A stretch of 64,000 bases of DNA from Tissierella praeacuta_A (GCF_040396155.1 NZ_JBEBOY010000009.1:54579-118578); one strand, 5' to 3'. Counted from the first letter of the stretch, positions 8,315-17,560 are shown. A program made the numbers and translations. Notes: generated by a model not told the origin, from the letters alone.

Positions 8315-10079
8315 TTTAACAGGTAAAATAGCCATGATAAATGGCCCAGTAATAGTTGGGAAAAATATGACTGGATTTAAGATGAGGGAAATGGTATTAG
8401 TAGGAAACAAGAAGTTAATCGGTGAGATTATATCCATAGATGGCGATCATGGTACAGTACAAGTATATGAGGAAACAGAAGGACTAAAAAGAGGAGAGTT
8501 AATAGTATCAACAGGTAAACCCCTTTCATTAAAATTAGGACCTGGTATGCTTGGAAATATGTTTGATGGAATTCAAAGACCACTAAAGAAAATAAGAGAT
8601 GATTTCGGCAGTTTCATACCAGAGGGTATAGGTCTTATATCCATTGATGAGGAAAAACTATGGGAAGTAAATTTAAATGTAAAAAGCGGAGATTATTTAA
8701 AAGAAGGTCAAATATTTGGAACTGTACAAGAAACTTCTTTGATTACCCATAGACTTCTAGTGCCTGTTGGCTTAGAAGGTAAGGTTACTAAAGTAGTTAA
8801 AAACGGAAAATATAATATTGAAGAAGAATTAGTTGAATTAGAGGATAACTTTGGAAATAAACATTCACTTAAGATGTATCAAGAATGGCCAGTTAGAATT
8901 CAAAGACCTGCTAAGGAGAGATTACCTATAGATAAGCTATTGGTTACAGGCCAAAGGGTATTAGATATATTCTTTCCTATAGCTAAGGGCGGAACAGCTG
9001 CAATACCTGGTGGATTTGGTACAGGAAAGACTATGACTCAACATCAATTGGCTAAATGGTCAGATGCAGATATTATTGTATACGTTGGCTGTGGTGAAAG
9101 AGGAAATGAAATGACAGAAGTACTAGAGGATTTCCCTGAACTTATAGACCCGAAAACTGGTAAGCCTATAATGGAAAGAACTGTTCTTATAGCTAATACA
9201 TCTAATATGCCAGTAGCCGCAAGGGAAGCCAGCATATATACAGGAATTACTATGGCAGAGTATTTTAGAGATATGGGTTACCATGTTGCCATAATGGCGG
9301 ACTCTACTTCCCGTTGGGCAGAAGCCCTAAGGGAGATATCAGGAAGATTGGAAGAAATGCCTGCAGAAGAAGGCTATCCCGCATACTTGCCTTCTAGACT
9401 TGCTCAGTTCTATGAAAGGGCAGGATATGTAAAGTCCTTATCTGGAGAAGAAGGTTCTGTAACTATTATAGGGGCAGTTTCCCCTGCAGGAGGAGATTTC
9501 TCTGAGCCAGTTACAGAAAATACTAAGAGATTTGTCAATGTATTTTTAGGATTAGATAGAGAATTAGCCTATTCAAGACATTATCCAGCTATTAATTGGC
9601 TAAATAGTTATAGCGGCTATATTGAAATGTTAAAGGGATATTATGAAATGGAATTAAATGAAGAAGTAGAAAATCTTCGTGGAAAGATGCTAAGACTTTT
9701 ATTTGAAGAAAGCAGACTTCTTGAAATAGTTCTTTTAGTTGGAGAAGATGTTTTACCAGATGATCAAAGATTAATTCTAGAAATAGCAAGGGTAATTAAA
9801 ATAGGATTCTTGCAACAAAATGCTTTTCATAAAGAAGATACCTATGTACCATTGAAGAAACAATTAGAAATGTTAAAGACTATAGACTTATTATATGAAA
9901 GAGGTCTACAAGCTATAAAAAGTGGAATACCTATTTCTCAAGTTAAAAATGGAGAGCTTTATGGTGAGATTATAAAGATGAAGTATTCCATACCTAATGA
10001 TAATATAGGTAAGATAGAAGAATTAAATAATATGATTAACGATTTTTACAATAAATTAGAATTAGATTATTCTAAATAG
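8307..10079 (+). CDS. ntpA: V-type ATP synthase catalytic subunit A
   Basis: The 590-residue catalytic subunit of V1. The Walker A is in GGFGTGKTMTQHQLAKW (about residues 232-248), and the catalytic glutamate lies in VGCGERGNEMTEVLEDFPEL. The bulge or non-homologous region that distinguishes A from F-type beta is present around residues 115-200. The family motifs ADSTSRWAEALREISGRLEEMP and YPAYLPSRLAQFYERAG follow. The start overlaps ntpE and follows CAGGTGGTTTAA. In this anaerobe the complex may run as an ATP-driven pump or as a synthase; the sequence does not decide. Confidence 0.97.
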   Translation: MDNLTGKIAMINGPVIVGKNMTGFKMREMVLVGNKKLIGEIISIDGDHGTVQVYEETEGLKRGELIVSTGKPLSLKLGPGMLGNMFDGIQRPLKKIRDDFGSFIPEGIGLISIDEEKLWEVNLNVKSGDYLKEGQIFGTVQETSLITHRLLVPVGLEGKVTKVVKNGKYNIEEELVELEDNFGNKHSLKMYQEWPVRIQRPAKERLPIDKLLVTGQRVLDIFFPIAKGGTAAIPGGFGTGKTMTQHQLAKWSDADIIVYVGCGERGNEMTEVLEDFPELIDPKTGKPIMERTVLIANTSNMPVAAREASIYTGITMAEYFRDMGYHVAIMADSTSRWAEALREISGRLEEMPAEEGYPAYLPSRLAQFYERAGYVKSLSGEEGSVTIIGAVSPAGGDFSEPVTENTKRFVNVFLGLDRELAYSRHYPAINWLNSYSGYIEMLKGYYEMELNEEVENLRGKMLRLLFEESRLLEIVLLVGEDVLPDDQRLILEIARVIKIGFLQQNAFHKEDTYVPLKKQLEMLKTIDLLYERGLQAIKSGIPISQVKNGELYGEIIKMKYSIPNDNIGKIEELNNMINDFYNKLELDYSK

Positions 10080-10090
10080 TAGGTGAAGCT

Positions 10091-11467
10091 ATGAAAAAAG
10101 AATATTTAGTATTAGACAAAGTAGAAGGGGCATTAATTGAACTATCAAAAGTTCATGCAGTTGGATATGGAGAAATAGTACAGGTAGAAAACAATTTAGG
10201 TGAAAAGAAACTAGGCAGAGTTATTAAAATAGATGGGGATAAAGTAGTAGTACAGGTTTTTGGTTCTACATTAGGACATTCTGTAGAAAATACTAAGGTA
10301 AGTTTTGAAGGGAGACCATTTGAAATCCCTTTGTCTAAGGATATATTAGGAAGAACATTTAATGGTATAGGTATGCCTATAGATAACGGTGGGGATATAT
10401 ATTCTGATAATTTCTATAATGTAAATGGCAGACCTATAAATCCAGTATCTAGAGAATATCCAAGGGACTATATTCAAACTGGAATATCTTCTATAGATGG
10501 ACTTATTACTTTAATTAGGGGACAAAAATTGCCTATATTTTCAGGCTCAGGACTTCCTCATAATGAATTGGCTGCCCAAATAGTCAGACAGGCAAAGATT
10601 AAAGTAAAAGGAGAAGAAAGCAACAATTTCTCCATAGTATTCGCAGCCATAGGTGTAAAACACGATGAGGCATTTTTCTTCAAAGAAGCTTTTAAAAAAG
10701 CAGGAGTTCAAAACAAGGTTGTTATGTATATTAATTATGCAGATGACCCAATAATGGAAAGAATAATAGCCCCAAGAGCTGCCCTTACAGCGGCGGAATA
10801 TTTGGCCTTTGAAGAAAATCAACATGTATTAGTTATAATGACAGATATAACTAGCTATGGTGAAGCATTAAGGGAGGTTTCTTCCTTAAGAGAAGAAGTA
10901 CCTAGTAGAAGAGGCTATCCAGGATACCTTTACTCTGATTTAGCATCCCTTTATGAGAGAGCTGGAATGTTAAAGGATAGGGAAGGTTCTGTAACATTAA
11001 TACCTATTTTAACAATGCCAAATGACGATATAACCCATCCTATACCAGATTTAACTGGTTATATAACAGAAGGACAGATTGTATTATCTAGAGAATTGCA
11101 TCAAAAGAATATTTATCCTCCTATAAATGTACTTCCTTCACTATCAAGACTTATGAAGGATGGTATAGGTGAAGGATATACAAGAGAGGATCATCCAGAT
11201 GTAGCCAATCAATTATTCTCAGCATATTCCAAGGTTCAAGATGTAAGGGCATTGGCACAAATAGTTGGGGAAGATGACTTATCTGATAGAGATAAAAGAT
11301 ATATGAAATTTGGAGAAGCTTTTGAGGCAAATTTTGTTACCCAAAGTTATAATGAAAATAGAGATATAGATAATACATTAGATTTATCTTGGAAAATTCT
11401 TTCCTTATTATCACAGGAAGAATTAGATAGATTAAAACCAGCCTTAATAGAAAGGTACATGAAATAA
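10091..11467 (+). CDS. ntpB: V-type ATP synthase regulatory subunit B
   Basis: The 458-residue non-catalytic subunit that alternates with A in the V1 hexamer. The P-loop position reads IFSGSGLPHNELAAQI, the usual degenerate form in B subunits. Other B hallmarks are ALTAAEYLAFE, SSLREEVPSRRGYPGYLYSDLASLYERAG and the C-terminal LSDRDKRYMKFGEAFE. The start ATG lies 7 bases after AGGTGAAG, 11 bases beyond the ntpA stop. Confidence 0.97.
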   Translation: MKKEYLVLDKVEGALIELSKVHAVGYGEIVQVENNLGEKKLGRVIKIDGDKVVVQVFGSTLGHSVENTKVSFEGRPFEIPLSKDILGRTFNGIGMPIDNGGDIYSDNFYNVNGRPINPVSREYPRDYIQTGISSIDGLITLIRGQKLPIFSGSGLPHNELAAQIVRQAKIKVKGEESNNFSIVFAAIGVKHDEAFFFKEAFKKAGVQNKVVMYINYADDPIMERIIAPRAALTAAEYLAFEENQHVLVIMTDITSYGEALREVSSLREEVPSRRGYPGYLYSDLASLYERAGMLKDREGSVTLIPILTMPNDDITHPIPDLTGYITEGQIVLSRELHQKNIYPPINVLPSLSRLMKDGIGEGYTREDHPDVANQLFSAYSKVQDVRALAQIVGEDDLSDRDKRYMKFGEAFEANFVTQSYNENRDIDNTLDLSWKILSLLSQEELDRLKPALIERYMK

Positions 11468-11476
11468 GGTGATTAA

Positions 11477-12088
11477 ATGGCAGTATATAAATTGACTCCT
11501 ACAAAGGCAAATTTGTTAAAATCTAAAAATTCCCTTCAGTTTGCAAAGAAAGGATATGAATTATTAGATAGGAAAAGAACAGTTCTCATAAGAGAAATGA
11601 TGTCCTTAATAGATAAATCCAGTGAGTTACAAGAAAGAATAGATACAGAATTCAAAGAAACCTATGAGGCTTTAAAATTAGCCAATATAACCATGGGTAC
11701 TGAGTCAGTAGAAGAGATATCAAGTTCCATTGAAAAGGAAGAAGATTTCCATATACTATTTAAATCAGTAATGGGAGTAGAAGTCCCCATAATAAAAAAG
11801 GAAGATACTAAACTTACTACAGAGTATGGATTTTTTAGAACAAATCCAGCCTTTGATAAAGCTGTATTACAATTTAATGATATAAAAAGACTTATTTATG
11901 AATTAGCAGAACTAGAAAATTCAGTATATAAACTAGCAATGGAAATAAAAAAGACTCAAAAAAGAGCCAATGCCCTAGAAAAAATCCAAATTCCTAAATA
12001 TACTGCAACTATTAAGTATATTGAAGAAGTATTGGCAGAAAAAGAAAGAGAAGATTTCTTTAGACTTAAGAAAGTTAAAGGAAAATAA
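11477..12088 (+). CDS. ntpD: V-type ATP synthase subunit D (central axle)
   Basis: A 203-residue two-helix coiled-coil axle subunit. The N-terminal LTPTKANLLKSKNSLQFAKKGYELLDRKR and the C-terminal KKTQKRANALEKIQIPKYTATIKYIEE are diagnostic for the D family. It is the last gene of the operon and is followed directly by the terminator at 12094-12130. The ribosome site AAGGTGAT lies between the ntpB stop and the ATG. Confidence 0.95.
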   Translation: MAVYKLTPTKANLLKSKNSLQFAKKGYELLDRKRTVLIREMMSLIDKSSELQERIDTEFKETYEALKLANITMGTESVEEISSSIEKEEDFHILFKSVMGVEVPIIKKEDTKLTTEYGFFRTNPAFDKAVLQFNDIKRLIYELAELENSVYKLAMEIKKTQKRANALEKIQIPKYTATIKYIEEVLAEKEREDFFRLKKVKGK

Positions 12089-12093
12089 ATAAT

Positions 12094-12130
12094 AAAATTC
12101 CAGAAAAACTTAGTGTTTTTCTGGAATTTT
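12094..12130 (+). terminator. Terminator of the V-ATPase operon
   Basis: Perfect 16-bp stem (AAAATTCCAGAAAAAC and its complement) with a 5-base loop. A and T runs on the two sides mean it could act in both directions. Confidence 0.9.
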
Positions 12131-12172
12131 ATTATATTTAGATTATTAATTTATTCCCAAGGTAAAGCAATA

Positions 12173-12240
12173 GCCGTTTAATCCAAAAAATGACCACTTA
12201 GTCCAAGCTTTAACAATAATTAAGTAATATCTGTTATGAT
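12173..12240 (+). promoter_or_regulatory. LytTR/AgrA-type promoter, copy 1 (rightward)
   Basis: Box 1 GCCGTTTAATCC (12173-12184) and box 2 ACCACTTAGTCC (12193-12204) start 20 bp apart. A TATGAT -10 (12235-12240) follows 30 bp after box 2. The layout matches the promoters at 17464, 19328, 18973 (minus) and 15352 (minus). Direct repeats just upstream of a -35-less promoter are how AgrA-type LytTR regulators bind. The transcript would cover the small reading frames up to the terminator at 12991-13028. Confidence 0.65.
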
Positions 12241-12584
12241 TGCTATAAGTTAATTATTTTTTGTCTATTACTATTTCTGTGACAATGTATTTTAGTTTTG
12301 TATTTTAGAAACAAAAATGTATGGCTATTTAAGAACAAGTAAATCATTGAAATTATGGATTTGTATATGCTGAATAGATTACTATTAGCAATAGACTTAA
12401 TAAAAATTATTTAAATGGTGGAGGTAATACTGCTTCTGTTGTTTTAAGATATATCTATACTTATGAAGCTACTAAAGATATTATAGATATTGGGGGAGCA
12501 GCCAAGGGGTTATAGGGTTATTTTATTTAATAGAGTGGATAAACAAAGGTCTTTATTCGTTAATGTGAGAGGGTTGAGGCTAGT
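12241..12584 (+). other. Leader of copy-1 transcript with an unstarted reading frame
   Basis: No convincing start codon with a ribosome site is seen here. Positions 12378-12515 are open in one frame and encode a peptide-like stretch with NGGGNTASVV, YIYTYEATKDI and DIGGAAKGL. This looks like the end of a small protein, perhaps a decayed secreted peptide or bacteriocin-type precursor. It has no ATG/GTG/TTG start in frame and I do not recognise it. It could equally be untranslated leader. Confidence 0.3.
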
Positions 12585-12752
12585 ATGGAAAAAAATAAAA
12601 AAATAGGTTTTTCTTTAATTATTTTTCTTATAGCAATAATAATAGGGAAAATATTTGCAACATATTCACAAATGGACAGAATTGAGTCCTTATTATTATT
12701 GATATTTGCTGTGAATTGTATGATTTTATTTTTGCTAGTTGTTGATGAATAA
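12585..12752 (+). CDS. Small two-helix membrane protein
   Basis: A 55-residue protein starting MEKNKKIGFSLIIFLIAIII, with two hydrophobic helices (about residues 7-25 and 35-52) and a short charged hairpin (YSQMDRIES) between them. It ends VVDE. A weak ribosome site (GAGGC) precedes the ATG. It lies downstream of the copy-1 LytTR promoter and its stop overlaps the next start (ATGAATAA). Small proteins of this kind near peptide loci often serve in immunity or export, but nothing in the sequence proves that. Function unknown. Confidence 0.5.
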   Translation: MEKNKKIGFSLIIFLIAIIIGKIFATYSQMDRIESLLLLIFAVNCMILFLLVVDE

Positions 12753-12977
12753 TAAAAAAATAGAATTCACTTTCAAAGGACTTGGAATTTTTCTGGGTCG
12801 TTTTTTACATAGTGTATATAGAGCATTTAATGAATATGATATAAAAATCTGAACTAGGATTATTGGAAGAAATTAAGAACTTTAAGTACAACTAAAAAAT
12901 ACTATATACTATGGCTGGTGGGAGATTATTGTAATCTTGATGATTATATAGATGCAAGAGGGACAATAAGCCAATAA
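12745..12977 (+). pseudogene. Frameshifted remnant of a small gene
   Basis: Translation from ATG 12745 gives MNNKKIEFTFKGLGIFLGRF and continues to NEYDIK before a stop at 12850. The next frame carries on at once with SELGLLEEIKNF, and the third frame with LSTTKKYYILWLVGDY and DDYIDARGTISQ, ending at 12977. Two single-base losses would explain this. The three pieces read as one basic-to-acidic protein of about 75 residues that I do not recognise. The start overlaps the stop of the membrane protein upstream. Confidence 0.4.
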
Positions 12978-12990
12978 ATTAATTTCAAAC

Positions 12991-13028
12991 GAAGCAATGG
13001 TTACCATTATAGGTAACCTATTGCTTTT
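12991..13028 (+). terminator. Terminator of the copy-1 small-gene transcript
   Basis: Stem GAAGCAATGGTTACC with GGTAACC(T)ATTGCTTTT, a 6-base loop and a T-rich 3' side. It closes the unit that starts at 12173. Confidence 0.75.
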
Positions 13029-13101
13029 CGTCATTTAAATTTTTAATATATTATTTTTTTATATAATGTACAAATCATCAATTTCACTGGAGGATTGAAG
13101 T

Positions 13102-14511
13102 ATGATAATTCATGAGATAATTAGATTGATTACAAAATTAAACATAAAAGTAGATGGAGTAGCTATTGTATTAGTAGCTATAGCTTGTTATATATTTTAT
13201 AGAAAATCTAGGAGAACTAGAATATTAATAGAAGAGAAAAATCTATTGAAAAAACAAATGCTTGTAATTTTTATTACTTTTTCTTATATAATTCTAATTT
13301 TTGATGTTACTCTCTTAAATAGAGGAATGTACGTTGATAAACATGTTAATTTTGATTTGTTTAGTTCCTACAGACAAATCTGGGATACTTTCAATAAATC
13401 AAGTCTGCAGCATATAATATTAAATATATTAATGACTGTACCATTAGGAATACTGTTGCCAATTCTACATAATAAGTTCTATAAAGTAAGATGGACAATT
13501 GTAGCAGGTATAATATTTATATTAGCAATTGAATTTACACAATTAAAAACAAATTCGGGAGTTTTTGATGTAGATGACATTTTTAATAACAGTATTGGAA
13601 TATTGATAGGGTATTGTACTATAATGTCAGTTTTGAATATAAGAAAAGGGCAAAAAAACGGATTTTCAAAAGCATTAAAATATACATTACCACTTTTCAT
13701 TATGACAATTATATTTGTAGGAATGATTATATATTACAATACTAAGGAGTTCGGCATTTTAAAATTACCGGGATACATAAAAATGAATACTAAAAATGAA
13801 GATGTTAAGTTTGAAACTGGATTAGACAGTAGGGAATACATGATTCCTATATACAAAGCTCCAGATTTTAATAGTAATAAGACAAAAATCTTTGCTGAAA
13901 GTTTTTTTAAAAATATAAACATTGATGGTATAGAGTTAGAAGAAGATTTATATACTAATTTAGTTTATTATTGGTTAAAGACTAACAATAAGAACTATGT
14001 ATTGATGATAAAATTTTTAGATGGAAGCTATGATTATACAAATTTTTCAAAGCATGAGGGAACTGAATATATAAATATGGATGAAAAGACATTACTAGAA
14101 GAATTAAGTCGTTTTAATATAAAAATTCCAGAAGGAGCAATATTTAGCTCACAAAAAGACAACACTTATACATGGAAAATAGACAAGCACATATATGGAG
14201 ATTTATTAACAGATGGACAGCTAGAGTGTATGTGTTATGATGATGGAACAATCGAAACAATCAAAAATAATATAATTACTTATACCAAGGTAAAAGATGT
14301 TCTTATCATGAGTGAGAAAGAGGCATATGAAAAAATACTGGAGGGAAATGCATGGATGTTCTTTTCCGCTGAGGAAATTGATTCTATTGAGGTTATAGAT
14401 GTATATATGGACTATAAATTGGATTCAAAGGGATTCTACCGACCAGTATATATTTTTAATTGTAAAGGTGATGGAAAGAAATTTGAAATTGTTGTAGACA
14501 TATTGAAATAA
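13102..14511 (+). CDS. VanZ-family membrane protein with large C-terminal extracytoplasmic domain
   Basis: A 469-residue protein. Residues 15-215 hold five or six membrane helices and the VanZ-like core (NILMTVPLGILLPIL, IEFTQLKT, FDVDDIFNNSIGILIGY). Residues 220-469 form a hydrophilic domain, probably outside the cell, with many Tyr and acidic residues, which I do not recognise. VanZ proteins give low-level resistance to glycopeptide or lipoglycopeptide antibiotics in some Firmicutes; the C-terminal extension makes this a distinct subgroup. ATG 13102 follows GGAGGAT. It has its own terminator-free 3' side and lies inside the agr-like region, so a role in surface defence is possible but inferred. 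Confidence 0.75.
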   Translation: MIIHEIIRLITKLNIKVDGVAIVLVAIACYIFYRKSRRTRILIEEKNLLKKQMLVIFITFSYIILIFDVTLLNRGMYVDKHVNFDLFSSYRQIWDTFNKSSLQHIILNILMTVPLGILLPILHNKFYKVRWTIVAGIIFILAIEFTQLKTNSGVFDVDDIFNNSIGILIGYCTIMSVLNIRKGQKNGFSKALKYTLPLFIMTIIFVGMIIYYNTKEFGILKLPGYIKMNTKNEDVKFETGLDSREYMIPIYKAPDFNSNKTKIFAESFFKNINIDGIELEEDLYTNLVYYWLKTNNKNYVLMIKFLDGSYDYTNFSKHEGTEYINMDEKTLLEELSRFNIKIPEGAIFSSQKDNTYTWKIDKHIYGDLLTDGQLECMCYDDGTIETIKNNIITYTKVKDVLIMSEKEAYEKILEGNAWMFFSAEEIDSIEVIDVYMDYKLDSKGFYRPVYIFNCKGDGKKFEIVVDILK

Positions 14512-14718
14512 GGATGGATTTTCCGCTATGGAAATCTAAAACTCATAAACCTTGAATACGAGTGGCAACTTTTATTTAATCCAGGTTAATGGTTTATACC
14601 ATATTTATTTTTAGCAGTATTATTAATTATAATTTTATTCTTGCATAACTAAAGTTATAATCTAAATACTTTAATAACTAGAATGTATGATACAATTAGT
14701 TAAAGGAGAGGATTTTTT

Positions 14719-15288
14719 ATGAAAAAAACGCTTATTACTATTTTCATAATTATATTAATTATTATTTCAATTTTATTTTTTTTCGATCGTGATAAAATAA
14801 CTTTTTTTCTGACTAAAAATACAAACTTAGAAAATGAGAATATAGATAATATAAAAATAACAGATAATATAAATTCATCTTTTTTTATTGAAAATTTTTC
14901 TAATTATATCAATCCTGAATATCATAATATGTTTTACTTTAGAAATCCAAATATAAAATCTTATCGTTTAACTTTTAATGAAGAAAACGCTCCTCAAATA
15001 ACAGTAGGTTTTATTGAGCAAACTAAGGAAATTGTATATATTTCAAAATATAGTGAATTCGGAAAAAACTCATCAAGGAAAAAAATAGGAAATAAAGACA
15101 TTTATATAGGTGATAATCTAAAAAAGGTTATAGAAGTTTATGGGGAAAATTATTATAATTATGGTCATAATGATAGTGGTGCTAAAGGCATTGGATATGT
15201 AGATAAAAGAAATAAACTTAATGCTATTTTTTTATATGATGGTCAAAATAACATATATTTTTATTCAATAGAAAAATATAAAACATAA
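14719..15288 (+). CDS. Secreted or membrane-anchored protein of unknown function
   Basis: A 189-residue protein with an N-terminal hydrophobic segment (residues 5-24, after MKKT) that looks like a signal anchor or uncleaved signal peptide without a lipobox Cys. The exported part is Asn/Tyr-rich and includes GNKDIYIGDNLKKVIEVYG, similar in feel to short repeat domains of surface proteins that compare slopes of similar strands. I do not recognise the family. The ribosome site AAAGGAGAGG is strong. The leftward LytTR promoter at 15352-15418 points at its 3' end and would yield an antisense RNA. Confidence 0.6.
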   Translation: MKKTLITIFIIILIIISILFFFDRDKITFFLTKNTNLENENIDNIKITDNINSSFFIENFSNYINPEYHNMFYFRNPNIKSYRLTFNEENAPQITVGFIEQTKEIVYISKYSEFGKNSSRKKIGNKDIYIGDNLKKVIEVYGENYYNYGHNDSGAKGIGYVDKRNKLNAIFLYDGQNNIYFYSIEKYKT

Positions 15289-15351
15289 AGAAAAAAGCTA
15301 TATTAAAATGAAATACCTTCTTTCTTTATTTTTGTACTAATTTTTATAATT

Positions 15352-15418
15352 ATTACAACAAACAAAACTAAAGACAGTTTAAATTTGGACTAAGTGGTTA
15401 TTTCTTGTATTGAATGGT
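15352..15418 (-). promoter_or_regulatory. LytTR/AgrA-type promoter, copy 5 (leftward, inside the kinase 3' end)
   Basis: On the minus strand ACCATTCAATAC (15418-15407), then ACCACTTAGTCC (15398-15387) 20 bp on, then 29 bp and TGTAAT (15357-15352) as a degenerate -10. The boxes overlap the last codons and the stop of the kinase gene. No gene lies leftward on the minus strand, so any transcript would be antisense to the 14719-15288 gene. It may be a relic of the duplication. Confidence 0.45.
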
Positions 15419-16718
15419 TACTCAAATGGAGAATAATAGTAACTGAATATTCATTATTATCCTTTTGTATATCTATGTAACCATCATATTTATTTACAAT
15501 ATCCTTTATTATACTAAGACCATATCCAGAGGAAATATACTTCTTCTTATTAAAGTAAAATTTTTTATCAGAAGTATTGCTAATAGAACTGTAGCTATTT
15601 TTAATCTTATAACATAAGAAGTTTCCATCAGGATATAACTCTAAAGAGATATATTTATTTTTTCCATCATAATTTAGACAAGCTTCTATTGCATTGTCTA
15701 TAGTATTAAACAATATAGAACTTAAGTCCATATCATCAATGTTTACTTTGGGAGGGGCTATTGCCTTTATGTCAAAACTTATTCCTTGAGAAATTCCTTC
15801 TAGATATTTATCGTTTAATATTATATTAATTAATTTATTTCCAGTACTTATTGTATTAGGGATTGATTTAAGTCTGTTTTTTATTGAATTAATATATTCA
15901 TTATGAGTGCTACTTTCTACTTTGTCCATACTTTCCAATACCTTAATATGATTTCCTATATCATGCCATATTTTAGATAAGGTATCATTTCTTATTTCAG
16001 CATTAGTAATAAATTTTTCATATGACCTATCGTAAATCCTTTTAGTAGTTTCTTTTTGTAAATCAATATAAAAATTATTTGCATAAAAATAAATTATCAA
16101 AATACCTATGCTGATAAATAAGGTGAATAAACAAATAATAAATAAAATAAATTGAATACTTTTAGACGGTGATTTCAAATTAGAATAAAACAATAAAACC
16201 ATAGAGATTGTGGATAGCAGCAATATAAATATAATAATATAATTTAAGATTATTGGGAGTATAATTTTCCTATTAGCAAATTTTCTTTTGACTAAGGAAA
16301 GAATTAATACAGCCAAGAACTTACTAATTATCCCTAAGAAGAAAAAAGAATAGCTATACCCTCCAATACTATCTACCCCTGTCCTTAAAATATTTGAGGC
16401 TAATAAAGTAATCAATAATTCCGAGATAATTAATATAAAATAATACAATATAACGATTAAAAGTTGTTGATAAAATTTAAGATCATATAAAAATGTTGCA
16501 AAAAATAACAGTATGGAAATGAGGACTATTTTAGTGTAAAGAACAATCCCCAGTTGAGTAAAGAAAAATATTAAAATAGATATTCCAGCTATTATAACAA
16601 TATCATCAGTGAACTTATATCCATTTTTATTGTTTTTAAAAATATATAGTAGATTTATAAAAATCATAGCATCTATTATACAAAATAAAAAGTTTAATGT
16701 AATATTAAGACTTGACAT
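15390..16718 (-). CDS. AgrC-like sensor histidine kinase (GHKL type)
   Basis: A 442-residue kinase. About six membrane helices (residues 1-215) form the peptide-sensing domain. The H-box is IWHDIGNHIKVLES (about residues 254-267), the N-box NTIDNAIEACLNY and the G-box SSGYGLSIIKDIVNKYDGYI. This is the layout of HPK10/AgrC kinases that read cyclic peptides and phosphorylate a LytTR regulator. It is the second gene of a minus-strand operon, beginning 2 bases after the regulator stop. A truncated paralogue lies at 19011-19318. Assignment to quorum sensing rests on the family and the adjacent agrB/agrD. Confidence 0.85.
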   Translation of the reverse strand: MSSLNITLNFLFCIIDAMIFINLLYIFKNNKNGYKFTDDIVIIAGISILIFFFTQLGIVLYTKIVLISILLFFATFLYDLKFYQQLLIVILYYFILIISELLITLLASNILRTGVDSIGGYSYSFFFLGIISKFLAVLILSLVKRKFANRKIILPIILNYIIIFILLLSTISMVLLFYSNLKSPSKSIQFILFIICLFTLFISIGILIIYFYANNFYIDLQKETTKRIYDRSYEKFITNAEIRNDTLSKIWHDIGNHIKVLESMDKVESSTHNEYINSIKNRLKSIPNTISTGNKLINIILNDKYLEGISQGISFDIKAIAPPKVNIDDMDLSSILFNTIDNAIEACLNYDGKNKYISLELYPDGNFLCYKIKNSYSSISNTSDKKFYFNKKKYISSGYGLSIIKDIVNKYDGYIDIQKDNNEYSVTIILHLSNHSIQEITT

Positions 16719-16720
16719 TA

Positions 16721-17446
16721 TTATCCCTCTCTTTTAGATGAAATATATTTATAGAACTCTTCTTTAAATCCATGGAGTCTTCTTCTTGCAATATAAACTA
16801 TATCTCCATTAGAAAGCATAATTTTATTATCTATGAAATCCTTCACATGATTGAGATTAACCATTATACCTCGATATACTTCATAAAAATGTTTTGTTGT
16901 CAAATCAAACGGAATATCTTTTAAGGAACGATAGGTTGAAATGTATGTGTTTTCTCTGGTATGTATAATTAGCTGTCTGTTTAGTATTTCAAGATATATA
17001 ATATCGTAAAGTTTAAAATAAATATTATTATCATCTATTGGAAAAGCATATTTTTCGGTTAAATAGTCAAGTTTTTTTATTAATGAATCAAGGATTAAAT
17101 TAATTTCCTTTTGAAAGTGACTTTTTCTAATAAAATGGAAAATAGTTAAATCTAAAGCTTCATATACTTTTTCATCTAAATATGTGATAAATATAAATAT
17201 GATATCATCATATAATTCTCTAATTTTTCGTGCCACTTCGATTCCATTTAATTTTGGAAGTTCTATATCAAAAAATATGACATCATATTTCATCTTTGAA
17301 TTTAATATTTCATCAAGAATATCTTCTCCTGAATAAAAACAGTTTATATTATACTCTATATTATACTGATTAAATTTTTTCTCAATAATTGATTTTAATT
17401 CAGATGAAAAGGATTTGTTATCTTCACAAATTGCAATCTTGAACAT
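16721..17446 (-). CDS. AgrA-like response regulator, LytTR DNA-binding
   Basis: A 241-residue two-domain regulator. The receiver (residues 1-125) starts MFKIAICEDNKSF and has the phospho-acceptor Asp in YDVIFFDIELPKLNG. The C-terminal LytTR domain (about 140-238) includes IIYLEILNRQLIIHT, HFYEVYRGIMVNLNHVKDF and YIARRRLHGFKEEF. I chose ATG 17446, placed after AAGGGGGT; a start 14 codons upstream would read through the promoter. It most likely binds the paired 12-bp boxes found at five places here. One of them (17464-17475 and 17484-17495) sits in its own upstream region, giving a divergent control point. Confidence 0.88.
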   Translation of the reverse strand: MFKIAICEDNKSFSSELKSIIEKKFNQYNIEYNINCFYSGEDILDEILNSKMKYDVIFFDIELPKLNGIEVARKIRELYDDIIFIFITYLDEKVYEALDLTIFHFIRKSHFQKEINLILDSLIKKLDYLTEKYAFPIDDNNIYFKLYDIIYLEILNRQLIIHTRENTYISTYRSLKDIPFDLTTKHFYEVYRGIMVNLNHVKDFIDNKIMLSNGDIVYIARRRLHGFKEEFYKYISSKREG

Positions 17447-17463
17447 AGGTACCCCCTTAAAAA

Positions 17464-17530
17464 ACCGTTTAATCCAAAAAAAGACCACTTACTCCCAATT
17501 TAAATTATACCAAATTTTACCTGATATAAT
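17464..17530 (+). promoter_or_regulatory. LytTR/AgrA-type promoter, copy 2 (rightward, divergent from the regulator)
   Basis: Boxes ACCGTTTAATCC (17464-17475) and ACCACTTACTCC (17484-17495), 29 bp, then TATAAT (17525-17530). It reads into the deleted agrB and the secreted protein at 17726. Confidence 0.7.
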
Positions 17531-17560
17531 TATTATAAGGGAAAAGGATTAGGATTAAAA

